DNA of 46,355 bases from Gammaproteobacteria bacterium (GCA_030831125.1 JAURLQ010000152.1:1-46355), one strand, 5' to 3'. Counted from the stretch's first letter, positions 28,937 through 37,543 are shown. Program-made: numbers and translations. Notes: generated by a model not told the origin, from the sequence alone.

Positions 28937-29719
28937 ATGAGCGTTGATCTGTGGGCAACAATAAAGCAGGAAATTTCCGGCCAGCTCCTGGAAGAGCCGG
29001 ATATGGCCAGTTTTTTTTCACGCCGTGTACTACAACACAGCAGTCTTGCATCGGCTATAAGCGATATCCTTGCATTGAAACTGGCCTCTGATGACGTACC
29101 GCAATCCGTCCTGAAGCAACTTTTCAACGAATTGCTCCGGGACAATCCGGCAGTTGTCAAAGCCATGGAAAATGACCTGCTGGCAACAAGACAGCGGGAT
29201 CCGGCCGTGCGCTTCTATTCCACTGCCCTGCTTTATTTCAAGGGTTTCCAGGCACTGCAAGCATGGCGAATTGCCCATACGCTGTGGCTGAAGAACAGGA
29301 AAACCATGGCGCTTTATCTGCAAAGCCAGATTTCACAGGTTTTCACGGTTGATATACATCCGGCAGCAAAAATCGGGTCTGGCATACTTGTAGACCATGC
29401 AACGGGTATCGTCATCGGGGAAACCTGCATTCTTGAAGACAATATTTCAATCATGCAGGGTGTAACTCTGGGTGGTACCGGCAAGGATTCCGGGGACCGA
29501 CACCCGAAAATCAAATCAGGAGTTCTCATAGGTACCAGCGCCATAGTCATTGGCAATGTCACCATAGGAGAGGGAGCGAAAATAGCTGCCGGCAGTGTTG
29601 TACTGCGGGATGTGGAACCGCATATCACCGTTGCCGGGATTCCGGCAGTCAAGGTCGGCAAGCCACCGGGTGAACAACCTGCTCTGGACATGGATCACGA
29701 CCTGAATCAGGAAGGCTGA
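28937..29719 (+). CDS. cysE: Serine O-acetyltransferase
   Basis: A 260-residue enzyme making O-acetylserine, the first step of cysteine synthesis. The N-terminal helical domain (about 1-140) is followed by the left-handed beta-helix of hexapeptide repeats with HPAAKIGSGILVDHATGIVIGE, GGTGKDSGDRHPKI and GAKIAAGSVVLRDV. The length and the long helical N-terminus fit the E. coli CysE type rather than the short NifP/EpsC type. Confidence 0.95.
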   Translation: MSVDLWATIKQEISGQLLEEPDMASFFSRRVLQHSSLASAISDILALKLASDDVPQSVLKQLFNELLRDNPAVVKAMENDLLATRQRDPAVRFYSTALLYFKGFQALQAWRIAHTLWLKNRKTMALYLQSQISQVFTVDIHPAAKIGSGILVDHATGIVIGETCILEDNISIMQGVTLGGTGKDSGDRHPKIKSGVLIGTSAIVIGNVTIGEGAKIAAGSVVLRDVEPHITVAGIPAVKVGKPPGEQPALDMDHDLNQEG

Positions 29720-29748
29720 GTGTCAGCTCAGCATACGGTCAGGAAAGC

Positions 29749-30498
29749 TTGAACTCCCCGCCTCTCATCCTGGTACATGGTGCCTGGCACGATAGTCGTT
29801 GCTGGGCCCTGATCGCGGAAATCCTGGGTGATGCCGGTGCGGAAATACATAGACCAGACCTGCCCGGACATGGCAAGAACATACTGCCACTCAACCGGAT
29901 TACACTGGAATGCTACACAAAGCACCTCGAATTACTGCTGGAATCGCTTGCAGTGCCTGCTATCGTAGTAGCTCATAGCATGAGCGGAATAGCAGTGACT
30001 CAGCTGGCATCCCGTAAACCCCATCTGATCGCAGGAATCATCTATATAAGTGCCTACCTGCCGCTACCTGGCGAAAGTCTCTTCGACCTCATGGCTCTGA
30101 ACAGGGAAGACGGAGAAGCTACGCTTGTGGAACACGCATTGCGCATGAGTACAGATAAAAGATCCTGCACTGTCGAACATGAAAGTATCATCCCGCTTTT
30201 CTATAACGAATGCCCTGATGAACTTGCCCGGCAGAGTGCAGCAATGTTCAGTCCCCAGGCAACACTACCGCTTTCATCCAGGACGAAATACCAGAGTGAG
30301 AATCTTGTCAGTATTCCTTCAAGCTATATTTGCTGCACACAGGACCGTGTGCTGCCTTTGCAGCACCAAAGACACATGATCAAAAGATTTGGTTGCAAAA
30401 CACTGCTGCAGATAGAGGCAGACCACAGCCCCTTCTACTGCGTTCCGGAACTGTTGTCGAAGATGCTGTTGGCTACTGTCAGTCAGGCGGACAGCTGA
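29749..30498 (+). CDS. Alpha/beta-fold hydrolase (methylesterase-like)
   Basis: A 249-residue hydrolase. The start used is TTG at 29749 (AGGA four bases upstream); no ATG lies nearby and the family text PPLILVHGAWHDSRCW begins at once, so a rare start is likely. Nucleophile elbow VAHSMSGI with Ser77, LPGHGKN after the second strand and the C-terminal His in EADHSPFYCVPE. This layout is that of the plant methylesterase / hydroxynitrile lyase-like and bacterial EstC-like esterases. It begins 29 nt after cysE and may be cotranscribed with it; the substrate is unknown. Confidence 0.78.
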   Translation: MNSPPLILVHGAWHDSRCWALIAEILGDAGAEIHRPDLPGHGKNILPLNRITLECYTKHLELLLESLAVPAIVVAHSMSGIAVTQLASRKPHLIAGIIYISAYLPLPGESLFDLMALNREDGEATLVEHALRMSTDKRSCTVEHESIIPLFYNECPDELARQSAAMFSPQATLPLSSRTKYQSENLVSIPSSYICCTQDRVLPLQHQRHMIKRFGCKTLLQIEADHSPFYCVPELLSKMLLATVSQADS

Positions 30499-30535
30499 AC
30501 CTGAAAAAAAGAGAGAAATTCAGCGTGACCCGCTT

Positions 30536-32791
30536 TCAGTCAGATGTCTTGCGGGTATAGCTGAAACGCAGGATGAAATCGCGGCGTATTACAGTTGAGG
30601 CAACTGCGGTTGCATTGTCAATGAAGACCTCGAAAACCAGCACATCCCCTGTATTGCCAAGTACCTCGAATGAATAGAGATTAACGCCGTTGAGATCATT
30701 CCCCATGATCTGTTTAACAAGACTTCTCAGGTAATCTTCATCAGTGGATTCGGGCATGGGCACCCCATCCCTGGCAAGTGATATCTGCCTGTTTATGGGT
30801 GGGACATTACCAACCTGGTAGATCATTTCGCCGGAAACCACAAGTGAAGCAGTAGGCACGACAAGTTCAGGAACTGGATTGGCAATAATACGTTGTTGCT
30901 CAAGCAGGGTATTCACGGAACCGTAAACAACAGGGATTTCACCGAATACGCCACCACTGGCGCTTACCTGGTCGCCATCAATACTGACGAGAACTCCCGA
31001 TTCCGGGTAATAACGAACCAGTGTTGAGCCTGTCAGCTGGTTATAGGTAAGCGCACTTGCAGGAAACACACTGCTTTCACTCTGCTCCAGCAACCCGAAC
31101 AGTTCATCTATGGCAGCTATATCCAGATTGTCGGCTACAAGTCCTGCACAGGTAGCAAGCAACCCTGTTCTGGTACCACTCAACACACCCAGCAACTGAC
31201 CGTCCAGTGCATGCACATCCATGGCGAGAGCAGTGCCAGTAACAGTATCCAGATTTACCCTGAATACCAGTCCGGTTTCATTATCAAGCCAATTGGCAAT
31301 TGCAGGATTGTCCAGATCGAGAAATGGTTCACTTACAACCTGTCCTTCAAGACAAAGGTTACCATTGGTGGTAATCGCAAAATCCAGATCCGAGCCTGAT
31401 GCGATGGGTGAAAAATCGCCGGCAGGGGCAAAATCCAGCACATAGGTACCCGCCAATCCAGTGGGAATTGTTACCGGCAGTACCCTGGACTGGAGCTTTG
31501 CAATTACACTACTGAGCTCCCCAGCATAAAGCCAGTCACTGCCGAACTCACCACCTTTGGCCTCAACGGCTTTGTCACGCACCCTGACCGTAATACCACT
31601 CTCTTCATAATGTCTCAGCACATATCCATCAATTTTCTGGTTCCATGTTTGTGGTCCGCCCGGAAACAGATCCGGAAGCCTTTGCTCTGCAAGACTGAAC
31701 AGAATATTGATCTCCCCGAGATCAGGTATGCCGGTTGTGGCATCAAGACACTCGGCTCTCAACTGGGTTCTGATACCCGTATAGGACCCCAGATAGATCC
31801 CGGCTGCAGTGTGGAAGTCGAAACTCACACCATTTTGCAATGAGCCCGATTCATTCCGCTCAGACTGGTTCAGCAAAGGCAGGGAATAGTAGAAATCCCC
31901 ACTGTCATTTTTCCAGACAACTTCATTGGTACCTGCAAGAAAAAGAGGGTTTTCCAGCACGGTTTCACCAACACACAATCTTTTGTCCCTGGTTATGACA
32001 AAGGAAAGTTCCGTACCGTCCGGTACAGGGGAAAATGTCTGGGCATTGCCGAATGACATCGAATAGGTACTGACGTAGTAGTCATCAAAGGTCGAAGTAC
32101 TTTGTTCTGCCGGCAAGGTCATGTCTGCCAGGTTGTTATCGACCAGCTGGCTCACACTGCCCAATGTGACAGGCGTACTGCCATAACTGCCGCCCTGTGC
32201 AGTAGCTACGCCGTTTTTGATCCTGAGAAATGTGCCTGTGAGGGAGTAATAACGATAATACTCGTCAACTGATACAAGATGGATCAGGACAAAATTTCCT
32301 CCAGGGAACAGCTCCGGGTAAGTGCCCTCTGCCAGACTGAAAAACCGACGGGGCACATCACATGCATTGGTGGCCCCTTCAGTCTGTTCACCCACAAGAT
32401 TACCGTAGAATGTACCGCCTGAACTGCTCAGGGAAACACTGAGGCTGGCGGGGGTTTCCGGATCCGGTGCCACCGGAGGGCTGGAAGACACATTGAACCT
32501 TAGTCCGACGTCATTGTTTGACCAGGTAAGTGATGAAATATTGCCACCCGGATAGTAGGCGCCCTTTATCCGCAAACCCTCATCACAAATCGAACCATCT
32601 ATGGCAAAGGTCAATTCGAATTCAGTGTCATTGGGATAGGGAGAGGCACCCGTACTGTTCTGCATGACCAGATTCCAGGTGCCGGTCAGGAATGCGGGAA
32701 CACGCTCAGCTGCAACATCCTGGGCAAGGACACTATTACCGGTCAGTACAATACCGGCCAGCAACAATCCCTTACAGATACGAAAAGCCAT
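30536..32791 (-). CDS. Large secreted protein of three ~200-residue tandem repeats, function unknown
   Basis: I do not recognise a family. From the ATG at 32791 (751 residues; a GTG at 32827 adds 12) there is a signal peptide ending NSVLAQ. Three tandem units follow. Each has an A half with two cysteines only (one after a (I/L/S)(I/L)C strand, one ending the half) and a B half of the form LFxLxEQ...LFPGG...YYxxSG...GGxFG...GS. B halves start near residues 151, 365 and 565. A unique C-terminal domain of about 110 residues ends the protein. Six mature cysteines, two per unit, suggest one disulfide per repeat in the periplasm or outside the cell. Predicted mostly beta-strand. Convergent with the hydrolase gene. 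Confidence 0.75.
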   Translation of the reverse strand: MAFRICKGLLLAGIVLTGNSVLAQDVAAERVPAFLTGTWNLVMQNSTGASPYPNDTEFELTFAIDGSICDEGLRIKGAYYPGGNISSLTWSNNDVGLRFNVSSSPPVAPDPETPASLSVSLSSSGGTFYGNLVGEQTEGATNACDVPRRFFSLAEGTYPELFPGGNFVLIHLVSVDEYYRYYSLTGTFLRIKNGVATAQGGSYGSTPVTLGSVSQLVDNNLADMTLPAEQSTSTFDDYYVSTYSMSFGNAQTFSPVPDGTELSFVITRDKRLCVGETVLENPLFLAGTNEVVWKNDSGDFYYSLPLLNQSERNESGSLQNGVSFDFHTAAGIYLGSYTGIRTQLRAECLDATTGIPDLGEINILFSLAEQRLPDLFPGGPQTWNQKIDGYVLRHYEESGITVRVRDKAVEAKGGEFGSDWLYAGELSSVIAKLQSRVLPVTIPTGLAGTYVLDFAPAGDFSPIASGSDLDFAITTNGNLCLEGQVVSEPFLDLDNPAIANWLDNETGLVFRVNLDTVTGTALAMDVHALDGQLLGVLSGTRTGLLATCAGLVADNLDIAAIDELFGLLEQSESSVFPASALTYNQLTGSTLVRYYPESGVLVSIDGDQVSASGGVFGEIPVVYGSVNTLLEQQRIIANPVPELVVPTASLVVSGEMIYQVGNVPPINRQISLARDGVPMPESTDEDYLRSLVKQIMGNDLNGVNLYSFEVLGNTGDVLVFEVFIDNATAVASTVIRRDFILRFSYTRKTSD

Positions 32792-32857
32792 GTTTGCCAG
32801 CCTGGTATGCCTTGACAATAGTGTCACCCTGCCCGACTTCCGGAATCTTGCGCTTTA

Positions 32858-33898
32858 TTACAAACACTCATTACCCAGATAGCCACCGCCGCCACAATAG
32901 GTGGGATCCTGCAACTGCATGCGAATGCCATCAGGATCAGTGAAGTAGAGTTCTGGTGTGCCACCCGGAGCTCCACCACGCTCAGGCTGTCGCAGGCTTA
33001 TGTAATGCATCATCGGTCCAAGGGGCCGATCACCCTGCAGCGTGAAACCATAGTCTTCCAGCATGGCCTGGATGGCTTCCACATCAAAGGCATTCAGGTT
33101 GAGACTGCCATGGTGAATATTGGCGGGAACACTGTCCGGTGAAGGACCACCGGCATACATGACAAACTGGTAGCCGTCCCCGATACCTGTCACTGGTGCA
33201 CCCGGTCCCTGGTATGCCTGCACGCTGAGACCGAATGTATCCTGGTACCACTTGTTGGCAGCGGCACCATCATTGAGGAAAACCGTAAAATGATTGATAT
33301 CGTTCAGGCTGAACATGCCCTGCGGGGCAGGTTCTGCATTGCAGACATTGCCCAGAGGCCCACTGCCACCACAATAGGAGGTATCGCCCAGGTGCACGAT
33401 CAGTCCACGTTCATCAGCAAAGAACAATTCAGGGGTATTCCCCCGCATGCTCACCCAGGTGCTCATGGCAACTTCTATACCCGGTACCGATTTGGCAGGT
33501 GCGTCGATCACCCTGAAGCCCAGTGACTGCAGTTTTGCCTGCTGCTCCTGCAGATTGAAGTTTTCAACAGAATAGCCCAGCCAGGATATACCGGGAGTCT
33601 CGCCCGGCATAACGGAACGCACCTGCATGAACTGGGGCCCTTCGCCAATCTGCATGCTTATCATGTTGCCTACGCGGGCTACCACAGGCATACCGAACAT
33701 ATCCTGGTAAAAGGCCACGGTTTTTGCCGGATCACCTACACGTAGTTCAAATGCATTGACCTTGCTGATGCTCATCGGTGACTGCTGCGCATTGGCGAGT
33801 GGCATTGACACTACGCTGCCCAGTGCAACCACAGAGATCAATATGCTGCGTAAGGAAGATTTTCCACGATTGTTGTTATATTTTTCAGTCATATACAT
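32858..33898 (-). CDS. Secreted two-domain VOC (glyoxalase/dioxygenase fold) protein
   Basis: A 346-residue protein with a signal peptide (SILISVVALGSVVSMPLANAQQ) and two VOC modules (about 45-185 and 200-346). Each starts with a strand such as NAFELRVGDPAKTVAFYQDMFG or NHFTVFLNDGAAANKWYQDTFG (in part) and ends with a metal-site-like F(A/T)D.(R/D)G(L/I) strand. After each module comes the same cysteine motif, CGG.G.LGN.C (C176-C186 and C335-C345). An export signal is unusual for VOC proteins, which are mostly cytoplasmic. The ATG at 33898 has GGAGGA three bases upstream. The reaction is unknown. Confidence 0.8.
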   Translation of the reverse strand: MYMTEKYNNNRGKSSLRSILISVVALGSVVSMPLANAQQSPMSISKVNAFELRVGDPAKTVAFYQDMFGMPVVARVGNMISMQIGEGPQFMQVRSVMPGETPGISWLGYSVENFNLQEQQAKLQSLGFRVIDAPAKSVPGIEVAMSTWVSMRGNTPELFFADERGLIVHLGDTSYCGGSGPLGNVCNAEPAPQGMFSLNDINHFTVFLNDGAAANKWYQDTFGLSVQAYQGPGAPVTGIGDGYQFVMYAGGPSPDSVPANIHHGSLNLNAFDVEAIQAMLEDYGFTLQGDRPLGPMMHYISLRQPERGGAPGGTPELYFTDPDGIRMQLQDPTYCGGGGYLGNECL

Positions 33899-33943
33899 TG
33901 CTCCTCCAGAACAGGCTGTATCATAGCCTCTGCCCGAGACTGG

Positions 33944-34144
33944 CGTCCAGTTGGTAGTGTCTCAGTTTGAAGATGACCATCCAGTCCGGCTGGATTGCAG
34001 TATTAGTTTTCGCGACTCGCCGTAAACCCATCCATGGGGGATCGACTGCGGCTCCATGCCGCAGACGGTCGCTCAATCTATTACTGCAATCCAGCCTCAG
34101 TTAGAACTTCCCGAAATTCAAACTGCGTCACTACCGTCCAGTTG
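33944..34144 (+). repeat. Dispersed hairpin element, copy 3, with 10-bp terminal direct repeat
   Basis: Core at 34011-34072. Inner arms GGCTGGATTGCAGTATTAG (33988-34006) and CTATTACTGCAATCCAGCC (34078-34096) pair at 18 of 19 positions. Outer arms GGTAGTGTCTCAGTTTGAA (33953-33971) and TTCAAACTGCGTCACTACC (34117-34135) pair at 16 of 19. CGTCCAGTTG occurs in direct orientation at both ends (33944-33953 and 34135-34144). This accounts for most of the 340-nt gap between the divergent VOC and lectin-like genes; the rest must hold their promoters, which I could not place with confidence. Confidence 0.88.
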
Positions 34145-34238
34145 CATACCTTGACTTTTCTATGTCTGTATGTGACTTTGGCGCCGTTTCAAACCTTTCA
34201 CATTCTGCACGAAAACTATACTCAAGAGGGGAAATACA

Positions 34239-34883
34239 ATGGAAATCCGTAAACTGGTTCTTGCTACCGGCCTGATGGCACTCGCAACTTCTGTACTGGC
34301 ACAGCCAGGTGGTGGAGCCCCGCAGGACACCAGCATGAGCTTCTTTGTCACCAGTGTTGGCGGTGGTGATGGCGCCAATCTTGGCGGTCTGGCCGGTGCA
34401 GACGCACACTGTCAGGCTCTGGCCGAGGCAGCCGGCTCAACCGGCAAAACCTGGCGCGCCTATCTGAGCACCAATGGTGCAGGTGGCGTCAATGCCAAAG
34501 ATCGTATTGGCAGTGGCCCCTGGTACAACGCCAATGGCGAGCTGGTTGCCCGGAGTGTTGATCATCTGCATTACAGCAATGTCTTCCTGAACAAACAGCG
34601 CTCAATTACAGAAACTGGTGCTACCGTCAATGGCGTGGGCGATACACCCAACCAGCATGACATTCTCACCGGTACCAATCCCGACGGTACAGCTTCGGAA
34701 AACACCTGCAACAACTGGACCTTCAACGGCGAAGGCTCAAACGCAGTAGTGGGACATCTGGACAGAGCCGGCGGTGGTGCAATGGCTGAATCCTGGAATG
34801 CTGCTCACAACAGCCGTGGCTGCAGCCAGGATCTTCTGATTGCATCTGGTGGCAATGGTTACTTCTACTGCTTCGCTGAGTAA
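34239..34883 (+). CDS. Secreted lectin-like protein (DUF1554/endostatin-like fold)
   Basis: A 214-residue protein with a signal peptide (KLVLATGLMALATSVLAQ) and GAGGGG-type Shine-Dalgarno sequence (GAGGGG) eight bases before the ATG. The mature part begins MSFFVTSVGGGDGANLGG followed by ADAHCQALAEAAG, WRAYLST and, near the end, CNNWTF and GCSQDLLIASGGNGYFYCF. This pattern is that of small secreted proteins related to DUF1554 and the endostatin/C-type-lectin-like fold. Four cysteines in the mature chain can form two disulfides. Ligand unknown. The gene has its own terminator and is bracketed by hairpin element copies 3 and 4 in the same orientation. Confidence 0.75.
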   Translation: MEIRKLVLATGLMALATSVLAQPGGGAPQDTSMSFFVTSVGGGDGANLGGLAGADAHCQALAEAAGSTGKTWRAYLSTNGAGGVNAKDRIGSGPWYNANGELVARSVDHLHYSNVFLNKQRSITETGATVNGVGDTPNQHDILTGTNPDGTASENTCNNWTFNGEGSNAVVGHLDRAGGGAMAESWNAAHNSRGCSQDLLIASGGNGYFYCFAE

Positions 34884-34899
34884 CTGCAGGCAGACAGAA

Positions 34900-34923
34900 A
34901 AAGGCGCCTTTGGCGCCTTTTTT
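34900..34923 (+). terminator. Rho-independent terminator of the lectin-like gene
   Basis: AAAGGCGCC, loop TTT, GGCGCCTTT, then more T: a perfect 9-bp stem with a T-tract, 17 nt after the stop codon. Confidence 0.9.
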
Positions 34924-34972
34924 GTGCCTTTGAACAGGACTTATCAAAGGCCCATCCCGGTTCACTGCGTAA

Positions 34973-35080
34973 AGCGAACTGACATTATTGTTTCTTCGAC
35001 ACGCCGTGAAGCCAACCGTGGGGGCTCGACTGCGGCATCCATGCCGCAGACGGTCTCAGACCCAATAATGTCAGGTCGCT
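34973..35080 (+). repeat. Dispersed hairpin element, copy 4
   Basis: Core at 34995-35057 with a perfect CTGCGGCAT/ATGCCGCAG hairpin. Arms AGCGAACTGACATTATTG (34973-34990) and CAATAATGTCAGGTCGCT (35063-35080) pair at 17 of 18 positions and differ from the arms of the other copies. Only a trace of the outer box is left (TTTGAA at 34929-34934 and TTCAAACC at 35100-35107). Together with the terminator at 34900-34923 it occupies most of the 349-nt gap; in 35110-35232 I see no gene or clear signal apart from an ACCCTG/CAGGGT repeat at the stop of the next gene. Confidence 0.88.
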
Positions 35081-35232
35081 ACTCAAGCCCATGCTGGAAT
35101 TCAAACCCGAGAGGGTTGAACTGAACACCCACACACCGAAGCATACAAGGCTGCAAAGGGTGAGTCGGGCGAGGGTGAACACAAGCGTCCATGAAGCGTG
35201 AGCTTCAAGCGCAGTCTGAACGACACCCTGCT

Positions 35233-36357
35233 TCAGGGTTTGGGCAAAATTGCTATCCTGTCGCCACCATAGGTACCTACCCAGATTTCATTGCCTATTG
35301 AAACGGCAGAACTCACCCCCTGCAGCGCTGCTTGTGGACCAGCCCCTGCCAATCTGCTTGCCCGCATGTTGTAAGGCACTATTTCATACACAGACCATCC
35401 AGTGCCACATACCGGTCCATTGCAGTCCTCTGTGAAATTGCCACCTGCTGTGTAAAGCGTCCCGTCGGTACTCCACCTGATATTGTCAGGTGAAACGCCG
35501 ACCGCCACCCTTTCGCTGCCAGCTGGTGTGGAACTGCGATCAAAACGCACTATCTCCTGCGTACCGAATGCAGCGACGTACACCCATCTTTCATCACCGG
35601 ATATGACAATTCCGTTAGGCCCGGAAAGTTCAGTGCCAGCCATCACTGTTACTTCCCCCAGTGGATGCCATTCAAAAACATGGCCGGTGATTTCCCTGCG
35701 TATGACGCCCGCCATGCCGGAACCTGTGGGGTCCATGAATTGTGTGGCCAGAAATCCGCCATCAGAAAGTATGGCCACACTGTTGGTCCAGGATGTTTCG
35801 GGCATCGGTACACATCCTGTCCATTTGATTGTGGGTTTCAGGAACGCATCAATCTCGAAAATCTCAACAGCTTCCCTTGCCCCATGACTGGTCATGTAAA
35901 GCCGGAATTTTTCTGGAGCATTCTGTTGTCTGACAAGCGCCAGGCCATGTGAAGAAAAGTCGGAAATATCCAGCGGACCGGGACAATCCGGAAACAACTC
36001 CATATTCTGCTCAAAAACCGGGTTATTGCCCGGAAAAAGAACTTCCACGCTTCGGTCCTGATAGTTGACCAGATGAATTCTGCCATTGATGGAGTTGTCA
36101 TTTCCCAGTTCTCCATTCATGCCCGAAACCAGCACCCAGGGAGTATTGCCAAGTTGCAGAATGTCTTCACCATTACGAATACCGCAGATATAGCTTATAC
36201 CCGGTTCATCCATGCAGGCATCAGCCGGAGCTGTTCCAATTGTTGCCACTGCCCTATCCTGCGGGATAAGCGAATCTGCTTGTGGCTCAGGTGTACTTTC
36301 ACTGCATGCAGCAAGGCAAACAAGTCCGGCAAAAATCGCTATAGCTGAATTTTTCAT
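35233..36357 (-). CDS. Beta-propeller lipoprotein (SMP-30/paraoxonase-like)
   Basis: A 374-residue lipoprotein from the ATG at 36357 (GGGGATT eight bases upstream; an ATG at 36372 adds five residues). The lipobox is LAAC with Cys18. The mature part shows propeller-type repeats, clearest in GPNGIVISGDERWVYVAAF and SPDNIRWSTDGTLYTAGG, which resemble calcium-ligating loops of gluconolactonases and paraoxonases. It may be a lactonase or arylesterase anchored in the outer membrane; no specific substrate can be named. Several cysteines (DACMDEPGISYICG, DCNGPVCG) may form disulfides. Divergent from the 2OG-oxygenase gene. Confidence 0.7.
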   Translation of the reverse strand: MKNSAIAIFAGLVCLAACSESTPEPQADSLIPQDRAVATIGTAPADACMDEPGISYICGIRNGEDILQLGNTPWVLVSGMNGELGNDNSINGRIHLVNYQDRSVEVLFPGNNPVFEQNMELFPDCPGPLDISDFSSHGLALVRQQNAPEKFRLYMTSHGAREAVEIFEIDAFLKPTIKWTGCVPMPETSWTNSVAILSDGGFLATQFMDPTGSGMAGVIRREITGHVFEWHPLGEVTVMAGTELSGPNGIVISGDERWVYVAAFGTQEIVRFDRSSTPAGSERVAVGVSPDNIRWSTDGTLYTAGGNFTEDCNGPVCGTGWSVYEIVPYNMRASRLAGAGPQAALQGVSSAVSIGNEIWVGTYGGDRIAILPKP

Positions 36358-36502
36358 TACAAGAATCCCCATGAATGACGGTTACAATAGCAGCTTGTAT
36401 GAAAATCCGGCAATTCATATCATCACTGAACAACAAGTACTTCATTTCAGGTACACATACGGCACTTTCACTGCCCCTTGCGGAAAAGCAAAAGAAATCA
36501 CA

Positions 36503-37543
36503 ATGCAAAGCAGTATCCTGGGTAACGCCATATTGTCTGAAACAGACGCCATTGCCAGTGCGTTCAGGGCTGCTTCTCCCTTTCCCCATGTCATTATTGA
36601 AAATTTTTTCAGGGATGATTTCTGTGAAAGTCTGTTGTCTGATTTCCCTGCCTTTGACAGTCAGCAGGCAATCAATGAAAACGGTCTGGTGGGCAAAAAA
36701 GCATTACATCAGCACATCAGTCGGATCAGCCCAGCCTACCGGGAGTTGGATGAACTGGTCAAAAGCCGGGATTTCCTGACATTCATCTCTCGCATCACAG
36801 GAATAGATGACCTGCTTTACGATCCGGACTACTTCGGTGGAGGCACCCACGAGAATCTGCAGGGACAGGAACTGGATCCTCATGTCGATTTCACGATGCA
36901 CCCCAAAATGAAAGCACACAGACGCCTCAATCTGATTATCTATCTGAACAGGGATTGGCAGCAGGAATGGGGCGGCAATATCGAATTCCACAGGAACCCC
37001 CGACTGCCCAGGAATGAAGATGAAATCATAACGGTGCCGCCTGCTTTCAACCGGGCGGTGTTGTTCGAAACCAACAACATTTCATGGCACGGATTTGAAC
37101 GCATCAACCTGCCTGAGGACAAACAACATCTCTCAAGAAAGTCCGTGGCCCTTTATTTCTACACCAAAGACCGGGAAACAAAGATCAAGCCCCACTCCAC
37201 CATCTATGTTGAACGACACCTTTCCGACCGATTCAGGCCGGGGATGACGCTGGATGAAGCAGACATGCAGGAATTGCTTGTACATCTGAAACGCAGGGAT
37301 ATGCATATTGAGCGCCTCTATACCAACATTACCAACCTGATGATCCAGCTGGATCAACACAGGGCACCGGCAAGACTCAGCAGTTCCAGCAAAGAACGTA
37401 TCGAACAGCAGATGGAAAAATATGCCGGATATGACCGCGATACCCTGCTTGCAAGGGTGCTGGCACTGGAAAATTCCACCAGCTGGCGCATTACATCACC
37501 CTTGCGTAAACTCAGGCTGCTAATAAAAAACAAAAAACAATGA
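36503..37543 (+). CDS. 2-oxoglutarate/Fe(II) oxygenase with coiled C-terminal tail
   Basis: A 346-residue protein from the ATG at 36503 (MQSSILGNAI); the frame is open much further upstream but there it overlaps the divergent lipoprotein gene. The double-stranded beta-helix metal triad is His127 and Asp129 (DPHVDF) with His196 (SWHGFERI); Arg212 (LSRKSVALYFY) would bind 2-oxoglutarate. PFPHVIIENFF near residue 26 is typical of prolyl-4-hydroxylase-like members. The last 25 residues, ENSTSWRITSPLRKLRLL, are the SWRIT-PLR tail usually found at the end of surface-polysaccharide glycosyltransferases. It may hydroxylate a sugar chain or a protein made in that context. The MFS gene starts 16 nt downstream. 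Confidence 0.82.
   Translation: MQSSILGNAILSETDAIASAFRAASPFPHVIIENFFRDDFCESLLSDFPAFDSQQAINENGLVGKKALHQHISRISPAYRELDELVKSRDFLTFISRITGIDDLLYDPDYFGGGTHENLQGQELDPHVDFTMHPKMKAHRRLNLIIYLNRDWQQEWGGNIEFHRNPRLPRNEDEIITVPPAFNRAVLFETNNISWHGFERINLPEDKQHLSRKSVALYFYTKDRETKIKPHSTIYVERHLSDRFRPGMTLDEADMQELLVHLKRRDMHIERLYTNITNLMIQLDQHRAPARLSSSSKERIEQQMEKYAGYDRDTLLARVLALENSTSWRITSPLRKLRLLIKNKKQ

Noticed and set aside
34973-35080. Transcription terminator
   Set aside because: The long hairpin has no T-tract after it, and a proper terminator already stands at 34900-34923; the same core occurs where no terminator is needed.
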